This document shows, piece by piece, positions 10,541 through 22,440 of a stretch of DNA of 64,000 nucleotides (position 1 is its first letter; every line of letters starts with the position of its first letter). A program made the translations under genes and the position numbers. The stretch is from NCBI RefSeq assembly GCF_000003195.3, contig NC_012879.2:32874373-32938372 (forward strand), given 5' to 3'. Source of the DNA: Sorghum bicolor. Taxonomy: Eukaryota; Streptophyta; Magnoliopsida; Poales; Poaceae. The notes below the pieces were generated by a model. The model ran no database searches and had not been told where the DNA came from. It saw only the letters and a list, made by a program, of their open reading frames with translations.

Positions 10541-10995
10541 AGGTCTGATCGATGGTGGGTCGCGGTGAACCTCCTCCTAGCTCTGCCAGTCGGCACCTGC
10601 GCCCCCGTCTCGGCGACGCGTGGCACAGGAGGGTCGCTGGCCTCCTGATCACTAGTGGCCGGTGCACTGACCGGACGGCTTCGAGGCCCTCGGACCAGCG
10701 ACGGTGCGGCCTCCTCCTCCTCCTCCTCGTCGTCGGTGATCCGGATGAGCCGACGGCGCTTTGGCGCTTGGCTGCTCTCTGCTGGTAGCGTCGGCGCAGG
10801 CGAAGGATCCGCTGCCATCGGCCTTTTCCCCGCCACTCTCTCCTCGGTGGTCGGGACGGGGCGGGCCTGGTCCTCCTCACTGCTGGTGTAATGAGTACAC
10901 CGAGCAGCGTCTTCCTCCGGCGGATCTTCCCCCACAGGATTCTCCATTCCAGGTGCCAGTGACACATATACCGTGCACCGGTCAACATCTCCGAT
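10541..10995 (-). CDS. Antisense gene exon 2 (acidic linker)
   Basis: The exon starts after TTTTTGCAG at 10996 and ends before GTAAGTG at 10540. It encodes a low-complexity stretch with a run of six Glu, basic patches such as APKRRR, and many Pro and Ser. The basic patches could act as nuclear localisation signals, but that is inference. Confidence 0.65.
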
Positions 10996-11066
10996 CTGCA
11001 AAAATAACAAAGATAAGTCAGTAGCAGACAATAACGAATGATAAAGCGAAATAATCAGTAAGATAC

Positions 11067-11954
11067 CTTAGGTGCTGGTCGCCCTAACTTGAAGGCTTGC
11101 ACCCGATCAGTACCACGGATGAAGCCTCCGTCCGCAAAGTTGAACAGCTCGTTCAACAGCTGCTGCACCTCTGACTTCTCCAAGACCTCAGGACGCATCC
11201 TGGTCGGGTCCACGCTTCCGGCATACTCGTACGCCGAGTGCACCCTCTTCTGGCAGGGCATCACCCGACGACACACAAAGTTGCCGACCACGCCTAACCC
11301 GTCCAAGCGCGACCAGTCGATCAGCTTCATCAGGTCCGCCACTTGACCGTCGAACTCTGGGCGCTCGGTCCAGCTTACCCTCTTCTCGGGGATGTACCCC
11401 ACGTCGCAGAACGTGGAGCTGCTCGGTTCTTCCCTGATGTAGAACCACTTGCTGTACCATTCGGTTAGGGAAGTGTTCCATGGACAGTGCAGGTAACGGT
11501 TCTTCATGCCGTCGCGAAGGTTGAGGTATACTCCACCTGCAACCTTGGAGCCTCCAACCGCTCCCTTCTTTCTTAAACAAAAAAGATAGCGAAAGAGATC
11601 GAAGTGCGGTTCTATGCCGACATAGGCCACGCACAAATGGATAAAAGTGGAAATAAGAAGGATTGAGTTTGGGTGCAGATTGCAAATCCCGATCTCATAA
11701 TACAAAAGAAGACCCTGAAGAAAAGGATGAACAGGCACCCCAAAACCCCTCTTAAGGAAATCCTCGAAAACTACGATCTCACCGGCGCGGGGGTCGGGGT
11801 AGCTCTCCCCCTCCGGCGCCCTCCAGCCGCCGAGCTCCGGGCTATGCAGTAGCCCCATATTGACGAGGTCACCCAGAGACTTTGTGGTGCTTCGGGATTT
11901 CTTCTATTCTTTGGCCATCAGCTCGGCCCTCTTCTTGGAGTCACTCTTCGCCAT
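11067..11954 (-). CDS. Antisense gene exon 1 (Transposase_28-like domain)
   Basis: ATG lies at 11954, preceded by a short leader and a TATA-like box at 12066-12072. The exon is 296 codons and ends in phase 0 at AAG|GTATCT. The globular domain includes KRGFGVPVHPF, an aromatic-rich LLLYYEIGICNLHPNS, EPHFDLFRYLF and WFYIREE. A TAG stop occurs at codon 17, with the frame fully open after it from 11858, so it looks like one recent nonsense change. Confidence 0.7.
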
Positions 11955-12189
11955 TGGAGATGCGGGAGTGGCTTTGAACTAGGAGGGCGCAGGTGGTTGA
12001 TAGAAGGCGAGAGCGGCAAGCTTGAAGGCAATGGCAGGATAAGCAATGAGGGGTTAATGTCAGGATTTTATAAACCGCAACTCCACTTCCCGCATTCTCG
12101 GGAAGTGGGCGGGCCATACGGCGGGCGCGGCGCTTCGGTTTTCAATGATTATCGACAATTAATGCGGCGGAGTTTTCGTACAAATTGAT
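11955..12189 (-). promoter_or_regulatory. Upstream region of the antisense gene, cut by element D
   Basis: The minus strand has TATAAAA at 12072-12066, about 112 bp before the antisense ATG, a plausible core promoter. Element D is inserted at 12190, only about 235 bp upstream of the ATG, and separates the gene from the rest of element C. The target copy TTGAT is at 12185-12189. Confidence 0.5.
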
Positions 12190-15100
12190 TGTAACAGAAC
12201 CGTCCAATTTATAAGAATTCAAGTGAATTAGCGACCACGGAGGTCGTCAAGCCAATGGACTTGAACCCATATAAACCCGGTAGTCCGACGAAATGTCAAA
12301 AGACCTCGATTCAACCAACATACAACCAAGATCGTACATGATCAAGCATCACCATCACAGATTACAACATTCACCACAGAACATAGTTTTACACCACATC
12401 AGAGTTTAAAGTGGTTATTACAAACCAAAGCGGTAGCGGAAACAAAGTAGTTTTGAAGCAACACCAACTCAGTTTATAATACATGCCAGTTCCATGGTCA
12501 AGTCCCAACAAAAGCACAACTGAAGTTAAAGGAGGTGATCACGCCCATGATCTATTCATCATCCGCAGCTGGGTGATGACAGTTAGCACAATAGCCGTGG
12601 TAGACGACATCATCTGCAACAGGGGTAAATAAAACCCTGAGTACGAGAATGTACTCAGCTAGACTTACCCGTCATAAACTAGAAATAAAGTGACACCAAG
12701 CAGTATGCAAGGCTGATCTTAGTGGACTGGTTTGACTCACTTTTTGCATAAAAGCCTTTGTGGTAAGTAATTCATTTATTCATATTTCAGCAGCAAGTTC
12801 ATTACGTAGCAGCTATCCACTAGATTAGCACCTGATCTAAGCATACACTTGGGTAATTAATCATTTCAATAATAACCATATTAGGATTATCACTTTGCTA
12901 TCAACATTCTCATCATAACCATCAAGTTTATTTAGTGAATTCTACGTTGCCGCTGCCCAAGTCAAGTTCTCACTATCTGGGAGAGACGGCGATTCGAATC
13001 GATTCCTATCCAGCTGGAGGGGTATTCCTAACACTCACCCAAGCATACTTCATGACGGCAGCTCGGATCACCTTTAGCACAACTCCGGACCAATTCGCGG
13101 GTCCGTACGGCGCCGCACCCTCAGGGACCGCCAATCTGCCAGGGTCAGGACTGTAACCTGACACCTCGGTCTTACGCCATTGACTCCCCGCACATCCTTA
13201 CTACCAACCGGGGTGCGCACTTTAACCAGATCGGGGTATCCGGCCGGAGTTGCACTCGTAGGCTTCGCGGTCGGAACGACTTATCCGGCCAACTAAGTGA
13301 TAGGCATGCGTTCAACATGACATGGGGACGTACAGCGATTCGGTCCTTAAACGACACAGACGGGGATAGATTCACACCCAAGACCTCCATGCCTTGTTGC
13401 TGCACTATCGTCATCCCGCCCGGTCTCAAGTTCATTGTTAGCACATGGTTATTTCCACGATAGCAAATATAGCCAACCGTGATCATCATCCACCTATCTC
13501 TCGCAGGTGACAGGAAATCACCCGGCTTCTACCGAGCTAAGCATGGCTAAGCATTACTTCGATCCTGGACCTACTTTGGTAATGTTTAAGGTGGACAAGG
13601 TAGTCATTATGCAGCAAGGGTGTCATATCAATGTCTACCACTTAATGCAACAATATATAACCATAGTCATTTGATAGCTGAACATGATAACAAAATAGTA
13701 GGAGACTTATAATGCTCCGGGGCTTGCCTTCAACGTAGGTAGAGGGACGGTGGTCAGGGCACTCCGGCAAGTCCTCCTCCTCCTCAGCTCTTTGAGGTGG
13801 CTCCCCTTGCTGTCCTTCCGGCTCCGGCAGCTCGAACTCTAGCACCGTCACTCCCTTGGGTACACCTATGGATGCATGACAAGAAGATGAATATAGGAAA
13901 TGCACGTATGATGCATGATGTCATGATGAGGAGCCAATTAGACATAAAACAAGGTATAACATGAGTGCAAACTTCTAAGATTAAGTGAATCATGGAATAA
14001 CAAGTAAGTGCATACTTCTTCTCTGGTAGAGAGACTAATTAGACAAGTTAAACAATTCTAGCTACTCCTACTCAACCACTGGTTTAGTAAACAAACCAAC
14101 CAGTCACAAGTTTCAGCCATAACTCAAGCATCTTTTAACCAAACTAAGCAAGTAAGTACTTTCTGGAAAGCTTAGCAAATTGTCTACAATTTACTTTTAG
14201 ACATCCCAGTATGATTCCCAACCGAAATATGCTAAAACATACAAAGTTTACTGGCTGCTCTGGAAATTCCAGAGAGCAAGCACTTTGCAGCAACTACTTG
14301 CAACATGCATAACTTTCAAACTACTCAACTAAAAGTCATGAAATTTGGACACGAATTAGATCAGTAAGTTAGCTACAAGTTTGTTATAGACAAGTTTCCC
14401 AGAAAACACAATCTTCAAAGAGTTCTTAATCAATTGCTATCAGCTGTACAGAAATGCTCTAGGGAAGGCAAAAATAGCTAAAATAATATTTTGCACATAT
14501 TAAGAATGTATCAAAGGAACAATCCAATTGCACCAGTAGATAGAACATATCTAAGAAACACCAGAAAACATCGTGGCAAGGTCTAAAACTATTTCTATCA
14601 TCACCTTTTCCATTTATTTAATTATTAAGGTGATTTAATGAACATCTACTCGAAGTGTTCCAAAACTATTAAGAAAATTACAGCAGGCTACTTATGCTAA
14701 AATAAGGTCACTGTAAAATTATCAGAACATTTGCATGTACACATTGTGAGGTATAAAAATAACAAGCTAGTAAAGGTATGCAAGGCATAAATGTGAAATC
14801 CTATCAAAAAGTGTCAAACAACAGATTTCAGATTTTTCCTAGCTTTGTCGACACATAAGTACAACACTCAGCAAGTTTCACCATAAAAGGAGCTATACTT
14901 TAATTATCAAAAATACCACAAGATTCTACTATTTAAGCAAGGATAAATTTTAACTTCCCAGCCAAGCTTCTAAAAATCATGAAAAATTTATCAGAGCCTA
15001 ATCATAACATAAGTAACAACTCCCCAAATTTACATGGCCATCAGATCAATAGATCTCAAGATAAAATTACCCACTGAAAATCCAAGATTAATTTATATCT

Positions 15101-16702
15101 ATTTATTTCTGCAAAAACATGGCATGTTTCATATTTTTATTAAAAACTAGACTTCTGCTGGAACTTAGCAAAATTGGAATCACCACATTTGGATCTCTAA
15201 AACTCCAGATATGAATTTTACAAAAACAGGTTTGGCTCTGCACAACAGTGAATCAGAGGGGGTGACACAGAGAGGCTGACATCCGGGACCCACGCGTCAG
15301 TGAAACGGGGACAGGGGAGATGCTCGTCGCCGGCGAAACTCGACGACGACGAGGTCTCGGCCGGATCTAAGGGCACCTACGTGTTCCTCTCAACAAGGCG
15401 ACTCTGTTGACCTACATTACGCGCGCTCTACTGGACTCTAGGGTGCTCGCCGTCGGGAATGGCGGAGCGGCGGCGCTGCGCGGCGGTACGCCGGCGGATC
15501 CAGGCAATGGCGACGCGGTAGAGGTTCACGCCGAGCATCAGTGAACCAAGGGGAAGCGATAGGAACAAAAATGGAGGAAAATGGTGGAGCAGAGAGGCTT
15601 GGCCACGTCGCCGGAGAGCTCGGGCGGAACTCCGGCGAGGAAGAACTGCTCGGAGCTCGGCAATGCCGCCTTACCCGTGCTCGAGAGTGGCCAAGGAGGT
15701 GACGCCGAGGTAGAGGAGGCTCTGGCGAAGCTTTTGGTGGGCTGGCTTGGCCGGACACGGCGAGAAGAGCTCGGGCGACGCTGCCGTTCCACGGCGGAGC
15801 TCGCCGAGGCGAAGTGGAGAACGGAGAGAGCGCTGGAGAGGCGAAATGAGGACGGCCGGGGCTCGGGGTGGCATCGTGGCGTCCAAGTGAAAGCGCCAGG
15901 GCTGACAGGCGGGGTCGCCGTCGACGTACGGCCGCCACGGGTCATCCACGCGTCGGCCGGCCGGCGACTGACGAAACTGAATCGCGCGATTCAGTTGTCG
16001 TCGACCATGTCTCAAACCGAAAGTTCACCGACGTTTTACTCTCAGCTCACTCGATGGTTTGGGCTCAAACTTGTTCCTTTGGACAGAGCTACACGAGTTC
16101 TACAACTTTGGTTACAAGAGCAAAGCCTAACTTGGTCTGGATTTCAAACTACAAAGCTCCCAATCACCCTTGGTCGAAACTGCGTGATCCAACACTTAGC
16201 CAAATTCGGCTAAGTATGAAATCAGCCCTGATTTTTGGCTTGTGAGAAATTTTTGGATGTGTTCTAAGCTTTTCCATAAAAAGTTGTCTACATAACTTTT
16301 GTAGCTTATGAAATTCTCTACAACTTTGTTTCAGATGTCAAAGACATGCAAGGTCTCTAACACCAGTTTCATAAAACCTCTTTGAAAGGAGGTCTAGGGG
16401 GTCAATTAAGCCATTCTAGGTTTAACCCTAACCTAGGGGCATTTTTGGCCAAAACCTTCAACATGAACTTTGTTCCAAATGATATTCTAAACATGATTGA
16501 AGTATGTTGGAAGACAATGTACACTTGTTTGCATTGGTTACCCCTTATAATCACTCAATTCAAGTCACACAAGCAATTCAATCATACATGGTATACATAA
16601 GATGACATGTGATCATGATAGATGCTTATGAATGAGCTTGATGATGCTTATGTTAATGCAATGCTCATGGTTAACATGCAAGCTAACACTAGGAGTGTTA
16701 CA
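12190..16702 (-). repeat. Left (3') LTR of element D
   Basis: This 4513-bp LTR pairs with 23359-29100. It is mostly AT-rich, but has a GC-rich block at about 15290-15980 with unstable short frames on both strands. I do not regard those as genes. The stretch 13140-13480 is also GC-richer. Confidence 0.95.
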
Positions 16703-16717
16703 GCCCTCCCCCCTTAC
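16703..16717 (-). promoter_or_regulatory. Polypurine tract of element D
   Basis: On the minus strand this reads TAAGGGGGGAGGGC directly before the LTR start TGTAACA. It is the expected plus-strand primer site. Confidence 0.85.
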
Positions 16718-16719
16718 AA

Positions 16720-16738
16720 AAATCTCGTCCCGAGATTT
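16720..16738. other. Hairpin beside the polypurine tract, element D
   Basis: The inverted repeat AAATCTCG and CGAGATTT surrounds a 3-base loop, immediately before the polypurine tract in element orientation. It matches the hairpin in B at 880-899 with compensating outer bases. Confidence 0.6.
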
Positions 16739-16739
16739 G

Positions 16740-17770
16740 AAAGACGTACCATTTTTCGTAGAATGAGGGATAAGTTACTTGTAAATAGTCTTCCCTTTCC
16801 CAAGTGGCATCTCTCTCATTTTGACGGTTCCACAAAACTCTAAAAAGTTTGATCACTCTCCCACGAGTCACTCGTTCTTTTACATCAAGAACTTGCACCA
16901 GCTTTTCTTCATAAGATAGGTCTGACTGCAACTTGATATCTCTTGTTTCAACTCTCTCTTCGGGCACACGAAGACACTTCTTAAGTTGAGATACGTGAAA
17001 TACAGGGAAAATAGCTCTCATTTCGGGAGGTAGTTGCACTTTGTAAGATACCTTACCACTCTTCTCAATGATTTGGTAGGGACCCACATACCTAGGGGCA
17101 AGCTTTCTTTTAACACCAAAGCGATTTACTCCTTTCATGGGCGATACCTTTAGGTATACAAAGTCACCTACTTCGAACTCGATTGGCTTTCTTCTTTGGT
17201 CAGCATAGCTTTTCTGCCTAGCTTGGGCGGCTCTCATGTGTTGTTGGATAATGAGAACTTGCTTTTCGGCTTCCTTGACAAAGTCAATTCCGTAGTATCT
17301 CCTTTCACCAGGTTCGACCCAGTTTAAAGGAGTTCTACATTTGCGGCCATACAAAGCTTCGAAAGGAGCCATTTGGATACTCTCTTGATAACTATTGTTG
17401 TATGAGAATTCAGCTAAGGGTAACCATTTCTCCCACGCACCCTTGGAAGACATAACACAGGCCCTCAACATATCCTCTAGAATTTGATTCACACGCTCAG
17501 TTTGACCGGAGGTTTGGGGATGATAGGCTGAACTGCGAACCAATTTTGTACCAAGGAGTGAATGCAGATGCTCCCAAAAGCGGGCAGTGAACTGAGGACC
17601 TCTATCAGAAATAATAGTACGAGGCACTCCGTGCAATTTAACTATCTGAGAGAAGTACAACTCAGCATAGTCGGATGGTCGGTATGTAGAGTGTACAGGA
17701 ATAAAATGAGCTAACTTGGTTAAACGGTCAACAATCACCCAAATAGAATTGTGTCTTTTTGAGTAAGGGG
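16740..17770 (-). pseudogene. pol: Integrase core, C-terminal domain and chromodomain, element D
   Basis: The minus-strand frame (17879-16698, true coding from about 17770) holds IISDRGPQFTARFWEHLH with the second catalytic Asp and HPQTSGQTERVNQ with the catalytic Glu. ALYGRKCRTPLNW, VGDFVYLKVSPMKG and VGPYQIIEKSGKV follow. A chromodomain-type end (RVLWNRQNERDATWEREDYL) is the last recognisable motif. Chromodomains are thought to steer integration to heterochromatin. The frame is separated from the first integrase part by a single-base loss near 17755. Confidence 0.88.
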
Positions 17771-18430
17771 AAGTCCAACAATGAAATCCATGCTGATCTC
17801 TTCCCACTTCCAACCTGGAATTGATAAAGGTTGCAATAAACCTGCAGGTTTGAGGTGAACTGCCTTCACCCTGCAGCAAGTATCACACCTAGCAACATAA
17901 GCTGCTATCTCTTTCTTCATTTTGGTCCACCAGAAACGAGGTCTCAAATCTTGGTACATTTTGCTACTCCCCGGATGAATGGACAATTTGGAAGAATGAG
18001 CTTCTTCTAGGATTTTGTTTCGTAAGTCACAATCTTTGGGTACAACTAGTCGATCGTCAAACCACAGTACACCTTTCTCATCTACCTTGAAATGCTTGGT
18101 GTCTTGCTCTTGCATTTTTCTTTTTATATGATAAATACCAGGATCAGATTTTTGGAGCTCTATGATTTGACTTTCTAACGAGCAACTGACTATGATGTTG
18201 TGTAAGACCACAGGATGCAATAAATTGAAGCCTTCCTCTAGGAGAGGTCGAACATGTTGTTTCCGGCTGAGAGCATCGGCTACAACATTGGCTTTGCCTG
18301 GGTGATAGTGCACTTCTAAATTGTAGTCTTTTATCAATTCCAGCCATCTTCTTTGTCTCATATTCAATTCGGGCTGAGTGAATATATATTTGAGGCTCTT
18401 ATGGTCAGTGTAAATGTGACAGATTACCCA
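17735..18430 (-). pseudogene. pol: RNase H end and integrase zinc-binding domain, element D
   Basis: The segment carries [17 protein letters not shown] and [12 protein letters not shown] (RNase H C-terminus). The integrase HHCC region ([10 protein letters not shown] and CDTCCRVK) and the first catalytic Asp in [10 protein letters not shown] follow. It connects to the RT part through an indel near 18420 and to the integrase core through one near 17755. Confidence 0.85.
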
Positions 18431-20282
18431 ACAGATAATGTCTCCAGAGCTTCAATGCATGTACAACTGCTGCTAACTCTAGATCATGAGTAGGGTAGTT
18501 GGCTTCATGTTTCCTCAGTTGCCGAGAAGCATAGGCAATAACTCGGCCTTCTTGCATAAGTACACAACCTAGGCCAGTGCCAGATGCATCACAAAAGACA
18601 TCAAATGGCTTTTCAATGTCAGGCTGTGCCAGAATAGGAGCGGTGGTTAGCAAATGGCGTAAAGTGGTGAAAGCAACTTCACACTCCTTGGACCACACAA
18701 ACTTCACGTCTTTTTGCAGGAGCTTGGTCATAGGCTTAGCTATTTTAGAAAAGTCTGGAATGAAGCGCCGATAATATCCAGCTAGACCGAGAAAACTCCG
18801 GACTTCATGCACTGAAGTCGGGGCCTTCCAGTCTAGAACCTCTTGCACCTTTGACGGGTCAACAGAAATACCCTCTTCGGATAAAATATGGCCTAAGAAA
18901 GGCACTTTCTTCAGCCAAAACTCACACTTGCTGAACTTGGCATAGAGCTGATGTTCTCGCAATCTAGTGAGTACAATCCGAAGGTGCTTCTCATGTTCTT
19001 GTGCATTTTCAGAATACACCAATATATCATCGATGAACACCACCACAAACTTATCCAGTTCGGGCATGAACACCGAATTCATCAGGTACATGAAATGAGC
19101 AGTGGCATTAGTCAGACCAAAGGACATGACTAAATACTCATACAACCCATACCTGGTAGAGAAAGCCGTTTTAGGAATGTCTTCAGGTCGGATCTTGATT
19201 TGATGATACCCCGATCTCAGATTGATTTTGGAGAATACTTTGGCCTTGGCTAATTGATCAAACAGAATATCAATGCGAGGCAGTGGATACTTGTTTTTGA
19301 TAGTCACGGCATTCAGCGGACGATAGTCTACACACATACGTAGAGACTTGTCCTTTTTCTTGACAAAGAGAGCCGGACAACCCCATAGAGAAGAACTAGG
19401 CCGAATAAGACCTTTCTCAAGCAGTTCTTGCAATTGCTTTTTCAACTCTGCCAATTCGTTGGGTGGCATTCGATATGGCCTTCTAGAGATAGGTGCGGTA
19501 CCCGGAATTAGATCAATTTTAAATTCAATGTCTCTGTCTGGTGGCAATCCGGGCAGATCCTCTGGAAAGACATCCGGAAACTCACACACTACCGGAATCT
19601 CTGCCAAAGTGAGTGGTCGAATGGCATTGGCAGCATGACGAATGTCATCATTCTTGGGAAGCTGGACTAAGAAGGCTTCTTTGCTATCAGGCTCCCGCAG
19701 CATGACTACTCTCGTGGAGGTATCTATTAACACCCCATGCCTGCTCATCCAATTCATTCCCAGAATAACATCTATCCCTAGGCCTGGTAGTACGACTAAA
19801 TCTGCTGCATAATTACGCCCTTCTATGGTAATATGAACATCTCTCACTACTTGATTCATAGCAATTTGATTACCAGCAGCACTAATGCAAAATTTTCCAC
19901 TATCAAGGTCAATGACATGTTGCCCATGCTTAGATGCAAATGCTTGACTCATAAATGAATGCGAAGCTCCAGAATCAAACAAGACAACTGTAGGGTATTG
20001 ATTTACAAGGAACATACCAGCAGTGACTGCTTCACCTTCTGGGATTTCTTCAGCCGTGGTGTAGTGCACACGACCAATACGATTATTGCCTCCAGCTGCC
20101 GTATTTCTCTTAGGATAAGGGCAATCTCTCGCCCAGTGACCAACTTGCTTGCAATTGAAGCAGGGACGGTTATCAGGAGGATTCTTGGGACTTCCTTGAC
20201 CCGTGGCACCTCTTGGGAGAGCAACTGTGAAAGACTTGCGCACTCCCGTCTTCACATTTGACTTTTTCTGCGGCGCAGACAC
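18405..20282 (-). pseudogene. pol: Zinc knuckle, protease, RT and RNase H start, element D
   Basis: The 625-residue frame has a CCHC zinc knuckle ([14 protein letters not shown], residues 41-54), the protease motif [10 protein letters not shown] (Asp 103), RT palm with motif A at residues 350-361 and [13 protein letters not shown] (residues 412-424). The RNase H start [13 protein letters not shown] is near residue 565. Motif A reads [10 protein letters not shown]: the catalytic Asp is Asn (codon 19221-19223, GAT to AAT), which should abolish polymerisation. The 5' end joins gag only across a one-base loss near 20284, consistent with a single ancestral gag-pol frame. Confidence 0.9.
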
Positions 20283-21098
20283 CTTGTCACAGCATTGGGT
20301 GGGCGATAGGCCGGCTTGCTCGCCACTGGAGCCTTAGACTGCGAAGCACCTGCCTCATAGGCCCTCTTGCGGTTCTTGTATGCGGCATACACGGCATTAT
20401 AATTTTCCTGAGTCAATGCATCACTCACAAACTCGTTGAAGGTGGTACTCTTGTTACCAGCTATGTTCTTGGACAACTTGGGTCCCAACCCTCTCTTGAA
20501 ACTAGCGAGTTTCTTGGCTTCGGTGTCAACCATTTCAGGAGCATAGCGAGACAAATTGTTAAAAGCATTGAAGATACTCAGTCAAGCTTTTAGTGCCTTG
20601 CGTCAGGTTCATGAACTCGGTGTGCTTGATAGTCATTAAGCCTTGGGGAATGTAAGTATTCCTGAAAGCAGTGGTGAACTGGTTCCAAGTTACAACAGCA
20701 TTGGCAGGCAAACTAGTCCTGTAATGACTCCACCAGACACCTGCTTTGCCCTCCAACTGGTGGGCTGCATACTCCGCCTTCAGCTCTTCGGTTAACCTTA
20801 GCAAACGGAATTTCTGTTTAAGAGTGTTAAGCCACTCATCAGCTTCTAGAGGTTCAACAGCCTCCTTGAACAGCGGCGGCTTGGTGTCCTGGAAATCCTT
20901 GAAACTGCTGTACTGATTTGCTTCTCCGCCTTGGCGGGCATGGCGACCACCCCGATTCTGCTGCGCCATAGTTTGCATAGCCTCATTGAGCATACGCTGG
21001 CCCTCAACAAGAGCTGCCAATAGCTCAGTTGGCGTAGGCGGGGGAGGAGGTGGTGGCGGTGGCACTTCGTTGTGACCGGAGCGAGTATTGCGAGCCAT
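20252..21098 (-). pseudogene. gag: Gag, element D (frameshifted)
   Basis: Start is the ATG at 21098 (MARNTRSG). A Pro run near residues 15-24 is followed by the retrotransposon gag core: DEWLNTLKQKFRLLRLTEE, HQLEGKAGVWWSHYR and TWNQFTTAFRNTYIPQGL. The first frame stops at 20559. The core continues from about 20570 in another frame (LSRYAPEMVDTEAKKLASFKRG) because of one inserted base. It would form the particle shell. Confidence 0.88.
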
Positions 21099-21116
21099 CT
21101 GCACAAGGCATACCAA

Positions 21117-21501
21117 GCGATTGTTTCAGGCGACAGATATAATTGTCATGAACTTCAATTGCTGCCATACGGAATTTAATGAAGTAAATTCACATAAATC
21201 AAGCCGCAGTAATCCATGTACAATAAGAAAATATCTGCCATGACACTTGGTTAATCTCGCGATCAATCACAGCCACACCTTCCCAAAAATTAAAGACATT
21301 ACAGAGAATTATTTAGGCTCAACATAAAACATGGAGCATCACAAATAAGTGCATAGGGTTACATAGAGTCATTGTCACAACTTAAGGGTTTACAGGAGGG
21401 GTACCATGGCCAAATACATAGAGTCTCAACTAAAATTCAGATTACATGTCCATTGCACAAAGAGGTGGAAACTGATACATGATTATAAAATCATCGCTAG
21501 G
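21117..21501 (-). other. Spacer between the extra frame and gag, element D
   Basis: This 385-bp AT-rich stretch separates the upstream frame from gag. I see no coding content. It could hold splice sites or an internal leader, but nothing clear stands out. Confidence 0.4.
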
Positions 21502-22425
21502 CTACATATCTTCTTCGGATTCTCCATTAGAAACGATGCCATTATCCTGATCTTCCTCACTAGGAGCTTCTTCATGATTAAAAGGGGCTGGATGTGGAAT
21601 AGGATTTATGATATTATTTAAGCGGTGGACATCTAATTGCAGCTCAGCAATCCTAGTAATCAGCTCTTCCTCTCTCATTTCAGCATGGAACAAGGCTCTA
21701 ACTCTAGCAGCTTCTCTATTTTCAGCCAAGCGCATAGCCTCATCTCTCTCTCTAGTCATTTGCATCATGAGGGCTTGTGCTTCATTGCGCTCCCTAACTG
21801 TGTTTGCAACTTGATTGCGGCGGACTTGCAAAGCAGTGTGATAGTTTTGGATTTCAGTTTGTGCATCCATAAAAGCCTTGTGGTGCTTGCGCACTCTCTT
21901 GCGCAGTTTGCACTGCCCAACCTGAGCTTGCTGAAGCGCTAGCATGGCATCTATGTAGGTGTCCTGGCGCACATAGTACAGCTTAAGTACCGCTAGCATG
22001 GCACTCATGGCAGGGCTAGAGCTATATCCTAGCAAGGTTTCTCTCATCTCTAAAGACTCATTCCCAACTTGGGACACAAATGTGTCAGTCACACTCACTC
22101 TGGGAACGGATCCCGCTGGGCCATTCACTAGCTTCTCACCATGCTCTTGGCAAATCTCTAGCAAAACCTCCAGAGCTGCTACCTGGGCACCCTCCCAAGG
22201 AGTTTGGCCATCACAGTCAACTAACCAACCTAGCCACTGTGGGTTATTTGGACAAGGGGGAACTGTAATTTGGACATCTACCCAAGGTAAGGCCCCTGCA
22301 TGCTCAGCCTCGGCCCAAGTGTACTTAGGTGGTTCCTCATATCCAACTGAACTTAGCACCCTCCACAATAAAGTAGGAGTGCCAAACATGTCCAGGAAAG
22401 TCTCACTCGCGTGCGGGGCTGCCAT
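21502..22425 (-). CDS. Extra frame upstream of gag in element D (ORF0-like)
   Basis: A complete frame lies between PBS and gag on the coding strand. An ATG also exists at 22440, but 22425 (MAAPHASETF) is my preferred start, giving 307 codons. The N-terminal half looks globular (YTWAEAEHAGALPWVDVQIT, PQWLGWLVDCDGQTPWEGAQ). Residues about 165-270 are Glu/Arg/Gln-rich with heptad spacing, a probable coiled coil, and the C-terminus is acidic (PSEEDQDNG). It is not Gag: it lacks a zinc knuckle and gag-core motifs. From memory, rice RIRE3 and RIRE8 also carry a frame upstream of gag. It is intact here although gag-pol is broken. Function is unknown. Confidence 0.7.
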   Translation of the reverse strand: MAAPHASETFLDMFGTPTLLWRVLSSVGYEEPPKYTWAEAEHAGALPWVDVQITVPPCPNNPQWLGWLVDCDGQTPWEGAQVAALEVLLEICQEHGEKLVNGPAGSVPRVSVTDTFVSQVGNESLEMRETLLGYSSSPAMSAMLAVLKLYYVRQDTYIDAMLALQQAQVGQCKLRKRVRKHHKAFMDAQTEIQNYHTALQVRRNQVANTVRERNEAQALMMQMTRERDEAMRLAENREAARVRALFHAEMREEELITRIAELQLDVHRLNNIINPIPHPAPFNHEEAPSEEDQDNGIVSNGESEEDM

Positions 22426-22440
22426 CTGTAGAAAGACCAC

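Larger units (their letters stand above)
8811..11954 (-). pseudogene. Six-exon antisense gene of Tat element C
   Basis: Minus-strand frames line up into one gene when five introns of 57-79 bp with GT...AG ends are removed: 10996-11066, 10481-10540, 9854-9924, 9598-9654 and 9377-9455. Coding phase is preserved across four of the five junctions; the exon 4/5 junction is off by one base as I place it. The first exon matches the family annotated in grasses as 'putative gypsy type transposon' (Transposase_28, PF04195). Later exons encode a Pro/Ala/Glu-rich acidic linker and a coiled coil. In-frame TAG codons in exons 1, 3 and 5 disable this copy. Biochemical function is unknown; such genes are a known accessory of grass Tat elements. 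Confidence 0.75.

Noticed and set aside
8588..10900. Plus-strand frames of 100-280 codons, for example 9809-10648
   Set aside because: They lie opposite exons of the antisense gene, cross its introns, and have no family motifs. The GC-rich exons keep the opposite strand open by chance.
15430..16213. Frames up to 210 codons on both strands in the GC-rich block of the D LTR, repeated at 26604-27220
   Set aside because: Frames differ in length between the two LTR copies, occur on both strands at once, and are low-complexity Arg/Pro/Ser-rich. They behave like GC-rich non-coding sequence.
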